This document shows positions 28,266 to 37,148 of a DNA stretch of 64,000 nt, one piece after another (position 1 is the stretch's first letter; each line of letters opens with the position of its first letter). Origin of the DNA: an uncultured Alistipes sp. (GTDB lineage Bacteria > Bacteroidota > Bacteroidia > Bacteroidales > Rikenellaceae); NCBI GenBank assembly GCA_949283205.1, contig CASDSD010000041.1, positions 1-64,000 on the forward strand. Reading direction: 5' to 3'. The notes under the pieces are model-generated. The model worked only from the letters and a program-made list of their open reading frames with translations, searched no databases and was not told the DNA's origin. The position numbers and the translations under genes were made by a program.

Positions 28266-29444
28266 ATGCCTACACGAAAAGAGTTCCTCAAGACAATGGC
28301 CTGCGCAGCCGCAGGCACGGCCCTCGGCCTCGACGTCACGGCCCGCGGCAACATGCACACCGCCCCGTTCCACATAAACCGCAGCGGCACGGGCGCACGC
28401 ATGAGGCTGCGCTTCTTCCCCTATGAGCTGAAACTGCGCCATGTCTTCACCGTGGCGACATACTCGCGTTCGACCACGCCCGACATACAGGTCGAGATCG
28501 ACTACGACGGCGTGACGGGCTACGGCGAGGCCTCGATGCCGCCATACCTGCAGCGCGAGCTGGGCTCGCCGCAGAGCGTCTCGGCATTCCTGCGCAAGGT
28601 GCAGGGCATCATAGGCGAGTTCGACGACCCCTTCAAGACGGAGGAGATACTCACCCGCATCGACACCCTGTCGGAGGGCGACGCCGCGGGCAAGGCCGCC
28701 GTCGACATCGCACTGCACGATCTCACGGGCAAGCTGCTCGGGGCGCCGTGGTTCCGCATCTGGGGCCTCGACAGGGAGAAGGCCCCCTCGACGACCTTCA
28801 CCATAGGCATCGACACACCCGAGGTCGTGCGCGAGAAGACGCGCGAGTGCGCCGGCCGCTTCAATATCCTCAAGGTGAAGCTCGGCGGCGAGGATGACAA
28901 ACGCATGATCGAGACGATCCGTTCGGTGACCGACCTGCCAATCGCCGTCGATGCCAACCAGGGGTGGAGAGACCGCCGCCAGGCCCTCGAGATGATCCTC
29001 TGGCTCAAGGAGCAGGGCGTGGTGATGGTGGAGCAGCCCATGCCGCGGGAGCAGCGCGACGACACGGCATGGGTGACGCAGCAGAGCCCCCTGCCGGTCT
29101 TCGCCGACGAGTCGATACAGCGTCTCGGGGATGTGGCCGCCATGAAGGGCCTCTTCACCGGCATAAACATCAAGCTGATGAAGTGTACCGGCATGCGCGA
29201 GGCGTGGAAGATGCTCACGCTGGCGCGCGCCCTCGGCATGAAGGTGATGGTGGGGTGCATGACCGAGACCTCATGCGCCTGCTCGGCGGCAGCACAGCTA
29301 TCCCCCGCGGTAGACTTCGCCGACCTGGACGGCAACCTGCTCATCGCCAACGACCGTTTCCGCGGCATGGAGGTCATCGGCGGCAAGATAACACTCCCCG
29401 ACCGCCCGGGCATAGGCGTGGAACTGCTCGAAGGGGCAAAATAG
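28266..29444 (+). CDS. L-Ala-D/L-Glu-type dipeptide epimerase (enolase superfamily)
   Basis: A 392-residue muconate-lactonizing-subgroup enolase. The catalytic pair is the KxK in ILKVKLGG and the lysine in NIKLMKCTGM; metal ligands are Asp in VDANQGW, Glu in VMVEQPM and Asp in FADESIQ. The N-terminus (MPTRKEFLKTMACAAAGTAL) looks like a Tat-like or Sec export signal of the kind Bacteroidota place before such enzymes, so it may act in the periplasm; the pair is RK instead of RR. It is 53 bp after the NlpC/P60 gene and 7 bp before the transglutaminase gene. Confidence 0.9.
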   Translation: MPTRKEFLKTMACAAAGTALGLDVTARGNMHTAPFHINRSGTGARMRLRFFPYELKLRHVFTVATYSRSTTPDIQVEIDYDGVTGYGEASMPPYLQRELGSPQSVSAFLRKVQGIIGEFDDPFKTEEILTRIDTLSEGDAAGKAAVDIALHDLTGKLLGAPWFRIWGLDREKAPSTTFTIGIDTPEVVREKTRECAGRFNILKVKLGGEDDKRMIETIRSVTDLPIAVDANQGWRDRRQALEMILWLKEQGVVMVEQPMPREQRDDTAWVTQQSPLPVFADESIQRLGDVAAMKGLFTGINIKLMKCTGMREAWKMLTLARALGMKVMVGCMTETSCACSAAAQLSPAVDFADLDGNLLIANDRFRGMEVIGGKITLPDRPGIGVELLEGAK

Positions 29445-29451
29445 GAAGGAC

Positions 29452-30837
29452 ATGGCACATAACATCTCACGGCATATCACATTCCTCGGGACCGCGCTCC
29501 TCGCCCTTGCGGCATGCGGCACGGCGCCCGCACCCGCACCCGCACCCGCCACGGACGGCACGCCCGGCACCGGCACAGCATACCGCTGGGAGGATGACCT
29601 GCGGCAGCGCCTCGCCGCCGACTTCTGCCTCACCGAAGAGCAGGTGACGGATTATATCCGCCGCTACATCCCCGACGTCACGGCGGAGCAGATGCGCATG
29701 TGGGAGGCGTCGGGCGCCCTCGAGTGCATGGTCGTCGACGGCCGCAGGCGGTATTTCCACGCCGCGGCGCCGAACCTCTTCCGCATAGACCCGCAGTGCC
29801 GCGCCATAAAGGAGGCGGCCGACGGCACCGCCCCGAGCGGCAGCGAACGGGCCAACATGGAGAACCTGCCCGAGATCCTCGGCGCGGCCACCGGGCAGAG
29901 CCCCGTCGCCGCGCCGAAGCGCATGCGCGTGACATATACGCTCACGGTCGATGCCGATGCCGTCCCCGCGGGGGAGACGGTGCGCTGCTGGCTTCCCTAC
30001 CCGCGGCGTGACGTGCCGCGCCAGAGCGACGTGCGCCTGCTGTCGGCAAGCGAGGCGGAATACACCATCGCCCCCGACTCGTGCCTCCACAGCACCCTCT
30101 ACATGGAACGGCGGGCCGTGGCGGGCGAGCCTACCGTCTTCAGCGAGACATTCGAGTACACGTCATCGGGCGAGCGGCACGACCTGCGCCGCATCGCGCC
30201 GCAGCCATACGACACCGCGTCGCCCGTATACCGCGAATACACCTCCGAGCGCGAGCGCCACATACGTTTCACGCCCCGCCTGCGGGCTCTCGCGGCACGC
30301 CTGACGGAAGGGGCCGCCACCCCCGCCGCCAGGGCCGAACGCATATTCCGACATATCTGCGACACCTACCCGTGGGCCTCGGCGCGCGAGTACTCCACCA
30401 TAGACAACATCCCCGAATATGTGGTCGCAAACGGCCACGGCGACTGCGGGCAGGTGAGCCTTCTGTTCATCACCCTCTGCCGCATAAGCGGCATCCCGGC
30501 CCGCTTCCAGAGCGGCTTCATGATGCACCCCGGGGCGTGGAACCTCCACGACTGGGCCGAGATATACCTCGAGGGCACGGGATGGGTCCCCGTAGACCAG
30601 TCGTTCGGCATCCCCGGCCATGCGCGCAACAACGACGAACGCCTCTTTTTCCTCGGCGGCATCGACTCCTGGCGCATGGTCGTCAACAACGACTGCGGCA
30701 TGCCGCTCCACCCCGCCAAGCGCTACCCCCGCAGCGAGACGGTCGACTTCCAGCGCGGAGAGGTCGAATGGCGCGGCGGAAACCTCTACTTCACGCAGTG
30801 GAGCTATGACATGAAAATCGAATATCTCGACAATTAA
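29452..30837 (+). CDS. Transglutaminase-like domain lipoprotein
   Basis: A 461-residue protein with a lipoprotein signal ending LLALAAC (Cys22). The N-terminal part is not recognised. The transglutaminase-like domain has NGHGDCGQVSLLF (Cys332), WNLHDWAEIYLEGTGW (His) and PVDQSFG (Asp), a full catalytic triad. Such periplasmic proteins cleave or rearrange peptides. Position as the third gene after a peptidase and dipeptide epimerase supports a part in muropeptide processing; that is an inference from context. Confidence 0.88.
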   Translation: MAHNISRHITFLGTALLALAACGTAPAPAPAPATDGTPGTGTAYRWEDDLRQRLAADFCLTEEQVTDYIRRYIPDVTAEQMRMWEASGALECMVVDGRRRYFHAAAPNLFRIDPQCRAIKEAADGTAPSGSERANMENLPEILGAATGQSPVAAPKRMRVTYTLTVDADAVPAGETVRCWLPYPRRDVPRQSDVRLLSASEAEYTIAPDSCLHSTLYMERRAVAGEPTVFSETFEYTSSGERHDLRRIAPQPYDTASPVYREYTSERERHIRFTPRLRALAARLTEGAATPAARAERIFRHICDTYPWASAREYSTIDNIPEYVVANGHGDCGQVSLLFITLCRISGIPARFQSGFMMHPGAWNLHDWAEIYLEGTGWVPVDQSFGIPGHARNNDERLFFLGGIDSWRMVVNNDCGMPLHPAKRYPRSETVDFQRGEVEWRGGNLYFTQWSYDMKIEYLDN

Positions 30838-30922
30838 TCCCGCTGCGAGAGCCGCAGGTTCGGCAAAAATTCGTATCTTCGTGCGCCGTTCGGGCCGTCA
30901 TTCCCGACCGGTCCGAAGGGAA

Positions 30923-30930
30923 TACTTTTG
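30923..30930 (+). promoter_or_regulatory. -7 box of the PurF-like gene
   Basis: Perfect TACTTTTG about 83 nt before the ATG; a second near-consensus TATCTTCG lies at 30874-30881. The remainder of the 176-bp gap shows nothing else. Confidence 0.5.
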
Positions 30931-31013
30931 CAAAGATTTGACAGTCATTCCGTTAATCCTACGGCGCACCCGGCCTGCAAACACGGATGCCGCCGCGTAA
31001 AATATTTTCGCTT

Positions 31014-32435
31014 ATGTCAGGTTTTTTGGGCTGCGTATCGCGTGACGAGTGCGTGAACGAGGTTTTCTACGGTACCGACTACCATTCGCATCTGGGTACG
31101 AAACGCGCCGGAATGGCATTCGTCGCCAACGGCAAATTCATGAGGTCGATCCACTCGCTCGAGGACGGATATTTCAGAAACAAGTTCGAGAGCGAACTGC
31201 CCAAGTTCGCCTCCGCGAAAATGGGTATCGGCGTCATCTCCGACAGCGAGGCCCAACCCATAATCATCACCTCCCCCATCGGCCGCTACGCCGTGGTCAC
31301 CGTCGCCCGCATAGACAATATCGAGGAGCTCACGCGCGAACTGCTCGCACAGGGACACCACTTCGCCGAACTCTCCGACTCGACAATCAACGCCACGGAA
31401 CTCGTCGCGATACTCATCGGCCAGGGCAAGACGCTCAAGGAGGGTATCCAACTGGTACAGCGCAAGATCAAGGGATCGTGCTCGATGCTCGTACTCACCG
31501 ACAACGCCATATATGCCGCCCGCGACCGCTTCGGCAGAACCCCGATAATCATAGGCAAGAACGACAAGGGATACATCTGCGCCAGCGAGAGCTCGAGCTT
31601 CGACAACCTGGGCTACGACTTCGTGCGCGACCTCGGCCCCGGCGAGATCGTACAGCTCACGGCCGACGGCGTGCGTCAGGTGGCGCCTCCGGGACGCCGC
31701 AAGCAGGTATGCTCGTTCCTGTGGGTATACTACGGCTACCCCTCGGCATGGTACGAAGGCATCAACGTCGAGGACTGCCGCTACCGCTGCGGCGCCGCCA
31801 TGGCCAAGCGCGACGCCGACATCGACCCCGACTTCGCCGCCGGAATACCCGACTCGGGCGTCGGCCACGCCATAGGCTACTCGAACGAAAAACACATCCC
31901 CTACAAGCGCCCCTTCGTCAAGTACACCCCCACATGGCCCCGCAGCTTCATGCCCCAGGACCAGAAACGGCGCGACCTGGTGGCCAAGATGAAACTGCTG
32001 CCCAACCGAGAGTTCACCCACGGCCAGAAGATCGTCTTCATGGACGACAGCATCGTGCGCGGCACGCAGCTCAAGGACAACGTCGTCAAGCTGCTCGACG
32101 CCGGCGTCAAGGAGATACACATGCGCATCGCCTGCCCGCCGCTCATCTTCCCCTGCCGCTTCCTCAACTTCTCGACCTCGCGCAGCACCTACGACCTCTA
32201 TACGCGCCGCGTGATACGCGACATGGAGGGTACGGAGAATATCCCCGACTCGGTCTTCGAGCAGTATGCCGACCCCGACAACCCGAAGCATCTGGAGATG
32301 GTCGACATAATGCGCCGCCACCTACAGCTCACGACACTCAAGTTCCAGCGTCTGGACGACCTTGTCAAGGCCATAGGCCTGCCGAAGGAGGATCTCTGCA
32401 CACACTGCTGGGACAACAGCAGCTACGACGAATAG
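31014..32435 (+). CDS. PurF-like amidophosphoribosyltransferase lacking the glutaminase cysteine
   Basis: A 473-residue PurF-family protein. The phosphoribosyltransferase domain has the PRPP motif IVFMDDSIVRGTQLKDNV. The N-terminal domain follows the glutaminase fold (GTDYHSHLGTKRAGMAF, DRFGRTPIIIG, SESSSF), but the mature PurF nucleophile at position 2 is replaced: the protein begins MSGFLG where active PurF begins MCGIVG. The ATG at 31014 is used; an upstream in-frame ATG at 30987 would not restore it. It may use ammonia directly or have another PRPP-dependent role. Relatives with this N-terminus occur across Bacteroidota as I recall. Whether a canonical purF exists elsewhere cannot be seen. 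Confidence 0.85.
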   Translation: MSGFLGCVSRDECVNEVFYGTDYHSHLGTKRAGMAFVANGKFMRSIHSLEDGYFRNKFESELPKFASAKMGIGVISDSEAQPIIITSPIGRYAVVTVARIDNIEELTRELLAQGHHFAELSDSTINATELVAILIGQGKTLKEGIQLVQRKIKGSCSMLVLTDNAIYAARDRFGRTPIIIGKNDKGYICASESSSFDNLGYDFVRDLGPGEIVQLTADGVRQVAPPGRRKQVCSFLWVYYGYPSAWYEGINVEDCRYRCGAAMAKRDADIDPDFAAGIPDSGVGHAIGYSNEKHIPYKRPFVKYTPTWPRSFMPQDQKRRDLVAKMKLLPNREFTHGQKIVFMDDSIVRGTQLKDNVVKLLDAGVKEIHMRIACPPLIFPCRFLNFSTSRSTYDLYTRRVIRDMEGTENIPDSVFEQYADPDNPKHLEMVDIMRRHLQLTTLKFQRLDDLVKAIGLPKEDLCTHCWDNSSYDE

Positions 32436-32545
32436 AGCCGCAACGGATTGCCGCCGGCGACGTACGGCAACCGTAGACAAGGCAGCGGCCGGCGACATGT
32501 AACGGCAGCGTACGGCAGCCGCGCCGGCAAAGGACAACAACATGA

Positions 32546-32586
32546 ATATACGGGCCGCCCCTTTTCGAGAGGGGCGGCCCGTATAT
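32546..32586. terminator. Bidirectional terminator, PurF-like / propeller gene
   Basis: Perfect 16-bp inverted repeat (32546-32561 with 32571-32586) around a 9-nt loop, between two convergent genes. The rest of the 190-bp gap shows nothing else. Confidence 0.85.
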
Positions 32587-32625
32587 TTGTCACGCCGCAT
32601 TACATACGGGGAGGCATTCCCCGTG

Positions 32626-34104
32626 TCACTCCTGCATGCGGAATGTCACGGGCATAGGGTCCTGACGCCCGGCCTCCGAGACGATCCGCCGCCCGGGTAC
32701 GGTCACGCGCCCGCGCACGAACTCGGGGATGTTGTACGACTTCATGAAGGTGCGGTAGAAGTCGGGGTCGCGCTGCGGCAGCAGGAAGGGCCTCGAGAAG
32801 GTGCCGTCCTCGGCAACGTGCGCCAGGAAGACATGGGTATAGAGCCCGTCGATGCGGCGGCTGTTGAAGAGTATCCAGCGGCCGTTGCCGCTCCACGAGT
32901 GGTAACTCTCGGCCTCGGGGCTGTTTATGGCCGAGGTCTCCACCTCGCGGCCGCTGCGCAGGTCGACCATGCGCAGGTCGGCGTCGCGGTGCCATATCGA
33001 GAAGTTGCCGTAGTCGGCCAGCGCGTAGAGCATGAAGGCCCCGTCGGGCGAGACGCGCGGAAATGAGACGCTGCGCCCGGCGGTGCGGGCGTTGTAGAGG
33101 GTATCGACATCCGTACCGATACGGCCCGAGGCCGCGTCGAAGGCGACGCTGCAGAGGCTGTACCGCGCCTCCTTGTATCTGGCGGGCATCTCCACGGAGT
33201 CGGCCGAACAGAAGTAGAGGCGGCCACCGTCGGGCGAGAACGACGGGAAGGTCTCGAAACGGTCGCCGCGCGACAGATGCGGCGCCGTGAATATCTCGTG
33301 CCGCTCCGTATCGTAGGCCACCAGGTCGGAGGCGCTGTCGAAGACCTCCACGCGGTTGCTCTCGTCGGGCAGCGTTATGAGCTTCGTGGCATTGACCGAG
33401 AAGGCTATATAGCGGCCCGAGGGGTGCCACGACGGATATACGGTGGAGGACAGCGTCTCGGGCGTGGCGGTATTGAGCCGTTCGATGCGGCCGTCGCGCA
33501 GCAGCATCGTCCCGGGCAGCGACTGCCGCATGTGGAAGAGCATCATGTCGGGATCGCCGCCGCAGAAGGTGTGACAGTTGACGCACCCGTATCCTGCAGC
33601 CGAGGTCTCGATGATGGGCTCCTCGCGGAAGGTCTCGAGCGACCGCTGGTAGATGCCCATCTCGCCCCAGGTCTCATATCCCGGCTCGATAAGGCGGTAG
33701 ACGATATAGGGGTCGATCGAATCGCGCGACACCTCCACGCAGAAAGGGGCGTACTCGGTCCATCCCGCCCCGTCGCGTGTCGACACCGTCACCGTGATCC
33801 CCCCGCCCGTCTGCGCGGCCGCCGCACAGAGACGGCGCCAGCCGTGCCGCGGCAGACGGAAGGCCCCGTCGCGCGACGACACCGTGACGCGCTCCGCCCC
33901 CGTCGCGAGCGTGGCGCGCGCACGCCCTTCGAACCCCTCGACACGGAAGTTCAGCGGCGCGATGTTCACCGGCACCGTGACGCCGGCATAGTCGGGAAAG
34001 ATATCCGGCATCCGGTCCGTCGCCGTCACCGCGCCGCCGCCACAGGCGCACGCCGCGGCCGCAAGGGCCAGCGTCACAAGATATATGCAAACGTGTCTCA
34101 TCAT
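32626..34104 (-). CDS. TolB-like beta-propeller protein with a CxxCH haem motif
   Basis: A 492-residue exported protein. The N-terminus (MMRHVCIYLVTLALAAAACA) is a signal peptide, probably of a lipoprotein. A middle segment holds GYGCVNCHTFCGG (Cys174, Cys177, His178), a c-type haem attachment motif. The C-terminal part has TolB/PD40-type propeller blades (YPSWHPSGRYIAFS, FPSFSPDGGRLYF, FPRVSPDGAFMLY, YHSWSGNGRWILF). Its start codon overlaps the stop of the DUF6057 gene (ATGA), so the two proteins are made together. Function is unknown; a redox or haem-linked envelope role is an inference. Confidence 0.8.
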   Translation of the reverse strand: MMRHVCIYLVTLALAAAACACGGGAVTATDRMPDIFPDYAGVTVPVNIAPLNFRVEGFEGRARATLATGAERVTVSSRDGAFRLPRHGWRRLCAAAAQTGGGITVTVSTRDGAGWTEYAPFCVEVSRDSIDPYIVYRLIEPGYETWGEMGIYQRSLETFREEPIIETSAAGYGCVNCHTFCGGDPDMMLFHMRQSLPGTMLLRDGRIERLNTATPETLSSTVYPSWHPSGRYIAFSVNATKLITLPDESNRVEVFDSASDLVAYDTERHEIFTAPHLSRGDRFETFPSFSPDGGRLYFCSADSVEMPARYKEARYSLCSVAFDAASGRIGTDVDTLYNARTAGRSVSFPRVSPDGAFMLYALADYGNFSIWHRDADLRMVDLRSGREVETSAINSPEAESYHSWSGNGRWILFNSRRIDGLYTHVFLAHVAEDGTFSRPFLLPQRDPDFYRTFMKSYNIPEFVRGRVTVPGRRIVSEAGRQDPMPVTFRMQE

Positions 34105-35918
34105 CGTTTTCCGGCAGGCTCCTCGCCCGCGAACATATAGTAGTACATGTAGGTTCCGCCATAGGTGCGGCGCATTATGGCCGCCAGGTCGCTGCGGGAG
34201 TAGTTCTCGGCGGCGAAGCTCTGGAAGGCGAGGAAACGGCGGCGCGTCGCCTCCGGGATGCCGTACCCCTCGGTATCGCTCCCCGTCATGGCCCCGTATA
34301 TGAGCAGCGCCTCCCCGAAGCACTCCGCCGCGGGCATCACCCCCGCCGCGCGGCAACCATCCGCGGCGGCACGGAATCCCTCCAGGTCGCGGTTCAGCAG
34401 GCGCCCCACCAGAAGGTGCTCCACCGTGCGCCCGACAAGGGCGTTCGGGCGCAGCCCCGCAAGCAGCGAGGCATCTCCCTCGGCGGCATAGGTCACCGAG
34501 ATATTGGCAATATTGGCACGTTCGGCACACAGCCGCGCGTCGGCCTCGACAGCCCCGTCATCCCACAGGAAACGGCGGTACGACGACGCCTCACGGCGGT
34601 AGAACAACGTCCGCTCCAGCATCGAGATATATTTTTCGGCCGTGGCGTAGCCGCTGCGGCCGCCCGCCGCGATAAACGTCTGCACCAGCCGCAGCAGCAT
34701 GCGCGGGTTGCAGCTGCCGTTCACCGCCAGCGCCTCGCTGTTCTTCTTGAAGGCGGTCTCCTGCGCTATCGACACATTGCCCACGGCATAGTACATGTCG
34801 CTCAACAGCGGGAAGAGGAAGGGGTTGTTGTCGCTCCAGTCTATCGAGAGCCCCTCGAGTCCCCGCTGGCGGAAAGTGAAGGCGCGCGCGGCGAGTTCGT
34901 CGCGCTCCAGCAGCGCCGTATTGAGCATGAAGCAGTGGAGCGTATTGTCCGTCCCCTCCGCCGAACAGAGGGCGATCACCTCGTCCCACGCGCCGTGCCG
35001 CATCAGGTAGTCGAGACGCTCGAAGCGCCGCGTATCCTCCTGCATGTAGTATCTCTCGCCGCGCGCCGCCCCTGCGACGACAACGGCCACGCACGCCGCC
35101 TGTGCCGCAACGACCGCCACGCGCCGCCACACGCGGCCACCACAGCGCAGCATGGCAAACGGCCGCACGAAGGCCACCGCGAGGGGCATCGCCACCCACG
35201 CCGCCCACACCCACGGCGAGGCGGGCGTCATGGGATTCCAATACGCCTCGGGGGTCAGGGCGCGCCGCAGAGTGCCGTACCAGCCGTAACCGTATGCCGC
35301 CGCGGCCATGAGCAGGGCTGCCGCCACGGGTAGAAGATACCACGTCCACTGCCTGCCGCCGCGTGCCGCCTCGTACACGAAAAGCGTCACGGCGAAGGCT
35401 ATGGCCGCAGGCCCGGCAAGCCAATAGAGGGCGACAGCCGCCGCGGCAGCCGCCGCGACACGCACCGCCGTCCCGCCACCGGCACGAACGAAGAGCCAGA
35501 AGAGCCCCCATGCCGCCAGCCACGCGACGATGCCCTCGTAACGGTAGTCGTAATCGACCATAAGGAACATCTGCGTCGCCACGGGCGCCAGCCACAGCAG
35601 CAGCGCCCCGTTGCCGGGGGCGACACGCTCCAGGGTCCATTGCGCCGCGACCTCCGTCTTGGCCAGCAGCAGCGCCGCAATGAGGGCGCCGCTCCACGGC
35701 GCGACGAAGAACTGCAGCAGGAAATCGCGCGCCACGGCCGCCGCGCCGCCGCACTCGGCAATGCGCCGCAGGATGTGGCCGCCGTCCCACATGAACATAC
35801 GGTTCTGCTCGATGAAGGGGAACACATAGCCGTGACGCAGGTACATATAGAGGAAGAGGGCGACGAAACACACCGTCCAGAATACCGCCGTCAGCGCTTT
35901 TTCAGATATCTTGACCAT
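34101..35918 (-). CDS. DUF6057-type polytopic membrane protein
   Basis: A 605-residue protein. The N-terminal half is an integral membrane domain with about ten hydrophobic segments (for example ALTAVFWTVCFVALFLYMYL). The C-terminal half is soluble and helical, with TPR-like character (LDYLMRHGAWDEVIALC, NTALLERDELAARAFTF). I assign it to the Bacteroidota DUF6057 family from memory of that arrangement. The ATG at 35918 is used; the long upstream frame runs through the divergent methyltransferase remnant. It is coupled by a 4-bp overlap to the CxxCH propeller gene. No function is known. Confidence 0.72.
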   Translation of the reverse strand: MVKISEKALTAVFWTVCFVALFLYMYLRHGYVFPFIEQNRMFMWDGGHILRRIAECGGAAAVARDFLLQFFVAPWSGALIAALLLAKTEVAAQWTLERVAPGNGALLLWLAPVATQMFLMVDYDYRYEGIVAWLAAWGLFWLFVRAGGGTAVRVAAAAAAAVALYWLAGPAAIAFAVTLFVYEAARGGRQWTWYLLPVAAALLMAAAAYGYGWYGTLRRALTPEAYWNPMTPASPWVWAAWVAMPLAVAFVRPFAMLRCGGRVWRRVAVVAAQAACVAVVVAGAARGERYYMQEDTRRFERLDYLMRHGAWDEVIALCSAEGTDNTLHCFMLNTALLERDELAARAFTFRQRGLEGLSIDWSDNNPFLFPLLSDMYYAVGNVSIAQETAFKKNSEALAVNGSCNPRMLLRLVQTFIAAGGRSGYATAEKYISMLERTLFYRREASSYRRFLWDDGAVEADARLCAERANIANISVTYAAEGDASLLAGLRPNALVGRTVEHLLVGRLLNRDLEGFRAAADGCRAAGVMPAAECFGEALLIYGAMTGSDTEGYGIPEATRRRFLAFQSFAAENYSRSDLAAIMRRTYGGTYMYYYMFAGEEPAGKR

Positions 35919-36023
35919 AATGGATACTCCCGCCGTACGACGCGACGTATGCCCCGCCGCGCGGCTCTTTTGTAAAGATACTACAAAATTGCCGAAACAA
36001 CACACGACAGGGCAAGTTTTAGA

Positions 36024-36368
36024 ATATCTAAACAAAAAATCGCCCGTCGCCGCGGCATTAACCCCGACTTGCTGCCATTCGACAACGGGACATTCGACCT
36101 CGTTACGGCCTTCGAAACAGTATACTTCTGGGAAGACCTGCCCCGGGCCTTCGCCGAAGCGGCCCGCGTACTCAAAAGCGGCGGCAGGATCCTCATCTGC
36201 AACGAGGCGTGCGACCCCGACGACACCACATGGACCGACCGCATCGAAGGCATGCGCATATACCCGGCCGAAACCATCGCAAGGCTGCTCGCCGAAGCCG
36301 GATTCCGCGACACGGCGATATTCCGGCACAAGGGACAGTCCGTCTGTGTCACCGCGCGCAAGGAATGA
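36024..36368 (+). pseudogene. 5'-truncated class I SAM methyltransferase
   Basis: The open frame encodes only the C-terminal half of a class I methyltransferase: LLPFDNGTFDLVTAFETVYFW, VLKSGGRILICNE, and EGMRIYPAETIARLLAEAGF. The N-terminal strand with the SAM-binding GxGxG loop is absent. In frame it can be followed upstream only to a stop at 35973, and the sequence just before LLPF (ISKQKIARRRGINPD) is shorter than the corresponding part of full-length relatives, so an internal deletion is likely. The only in-frame start near the homologous part is a TTG at 36069. It is a remnant unless a very short protein is made. Confidence 0.7.
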
Positions 36369-36445
36369 TACGGCACTCGCAACGGCTACGGCAAGAAAAA
36401 GAGAAGTGCAGGACGGCATTTCAACTTCCTTACAGATTTATTCGT

Positions 36446-36453
36446 TAAATTTG
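36446..36453 (+). promoter_or_regulatory. -7 box almost touching the response regulator start
   Basis: Perfect TAAATTTG ending 4 nt before the ATG at 36458. If transcription starts at the usual distance from a -7 box, the mRNA begins at or within a base or two of the start codon, i.e. leaderless. No TTG was seen at the expected -33 position (36423 region reads ACTTCC). Confidence 0.6.
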
Positions 36454-36457
36454 TGGT

Positions 36458-37141
36458 ATGAAGATTCTGATCATAGAGGACGAGCCGTCGCTGCGCGAGG
36501 TGATGCAGCGCGCGCTGGAACAGGAACGATACGTCGTGGAGACCGCCGCGACCTTCGCCGAGGCCGACGCCAAGATTGCGGGATACTCCTACGACTGCAT
36601 CCTGCTCGACATCATGCTGCCCGACGGCAGCGGCCTGCGCCTGCTCGAACACATCAAGAGCCTGCGCCGCCGCGACAACGTCATAATAATCTCGGCACGC
36701 GACTCCCTGGACGACAAGGTCGAGGGGCTCGAACTCGGCGCCGACGACTACCTGCCCAAGCCGTTCCATACGGCAGAGCTCCTGGCACGCCTGCGCAGCG
36801 TGCTGCGCCGCGGCCGCAGCGGCGGCGAACTGGCCCTCACGGCGGGCAACCTATCGCTCGACGTAGACAAGGCACGCGTCACGGTCGACGGCCGCGAAGT
36901 GCCGCTGCTAAAGAAGGAGTTCGACATACTGCTCTACTTCATGCAGCGCCCCAATCATCTGGTCGACAAGGCCGTGCTGGCCGAGGCCGTATGGGGCGAC
37001 CACGCCGACCAGGCCGACAACTTCCAGTTCGTCTACGCCCAGATGAAGAACCTGCGCCGCAAGATGGCCGACGCCGGCGCCACGGCCGAGATAAAGTCGG
37101 TCTACGGCTTCGGATACAAGCTCGTGCCACCCGAGAGATGA
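36458..37141 (+). CDS. OmpR-family response regulator
   Basis: A 227-residue two-component regulator. The receiver domain has Glu7 and Asp8 in the acidic pocket, phospho-acceptor Asp51 in ILLDIMLPDGSG, and Lys101 in YLPKPF. The C-terminal winged-helix domain (about 128-225) ends with the OmpR-type SVYGFGYKL. It is 7 bp upstream of its histidine kinase gene. Its promoter appears leaderless. Targets are unknown, but the PepSY-like gene 3' of the kinase is a natural candidate. Confidence 0.95.
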   Translation: MKILIIEDEPSLREVMQRALEQERYVVETAATFAEADAKIAGYSYDCILLDIMLPDGSGLRLLEHIKSLRRRDNVIIISARDSLDDKVEGLELGADDYLPKPFHTAELLARLRSVLRRGRSGGELALTAGNLSLDVDKARVTVDGREVPLLKKEFDILLYFMQRPNHLVDKAVLAEAVWGDHADQADNFQFVYAQMKNLRRKMADAGATAEIKSVYGFGYKLVPPER

Positions 37142-37148
37142 CAACACG

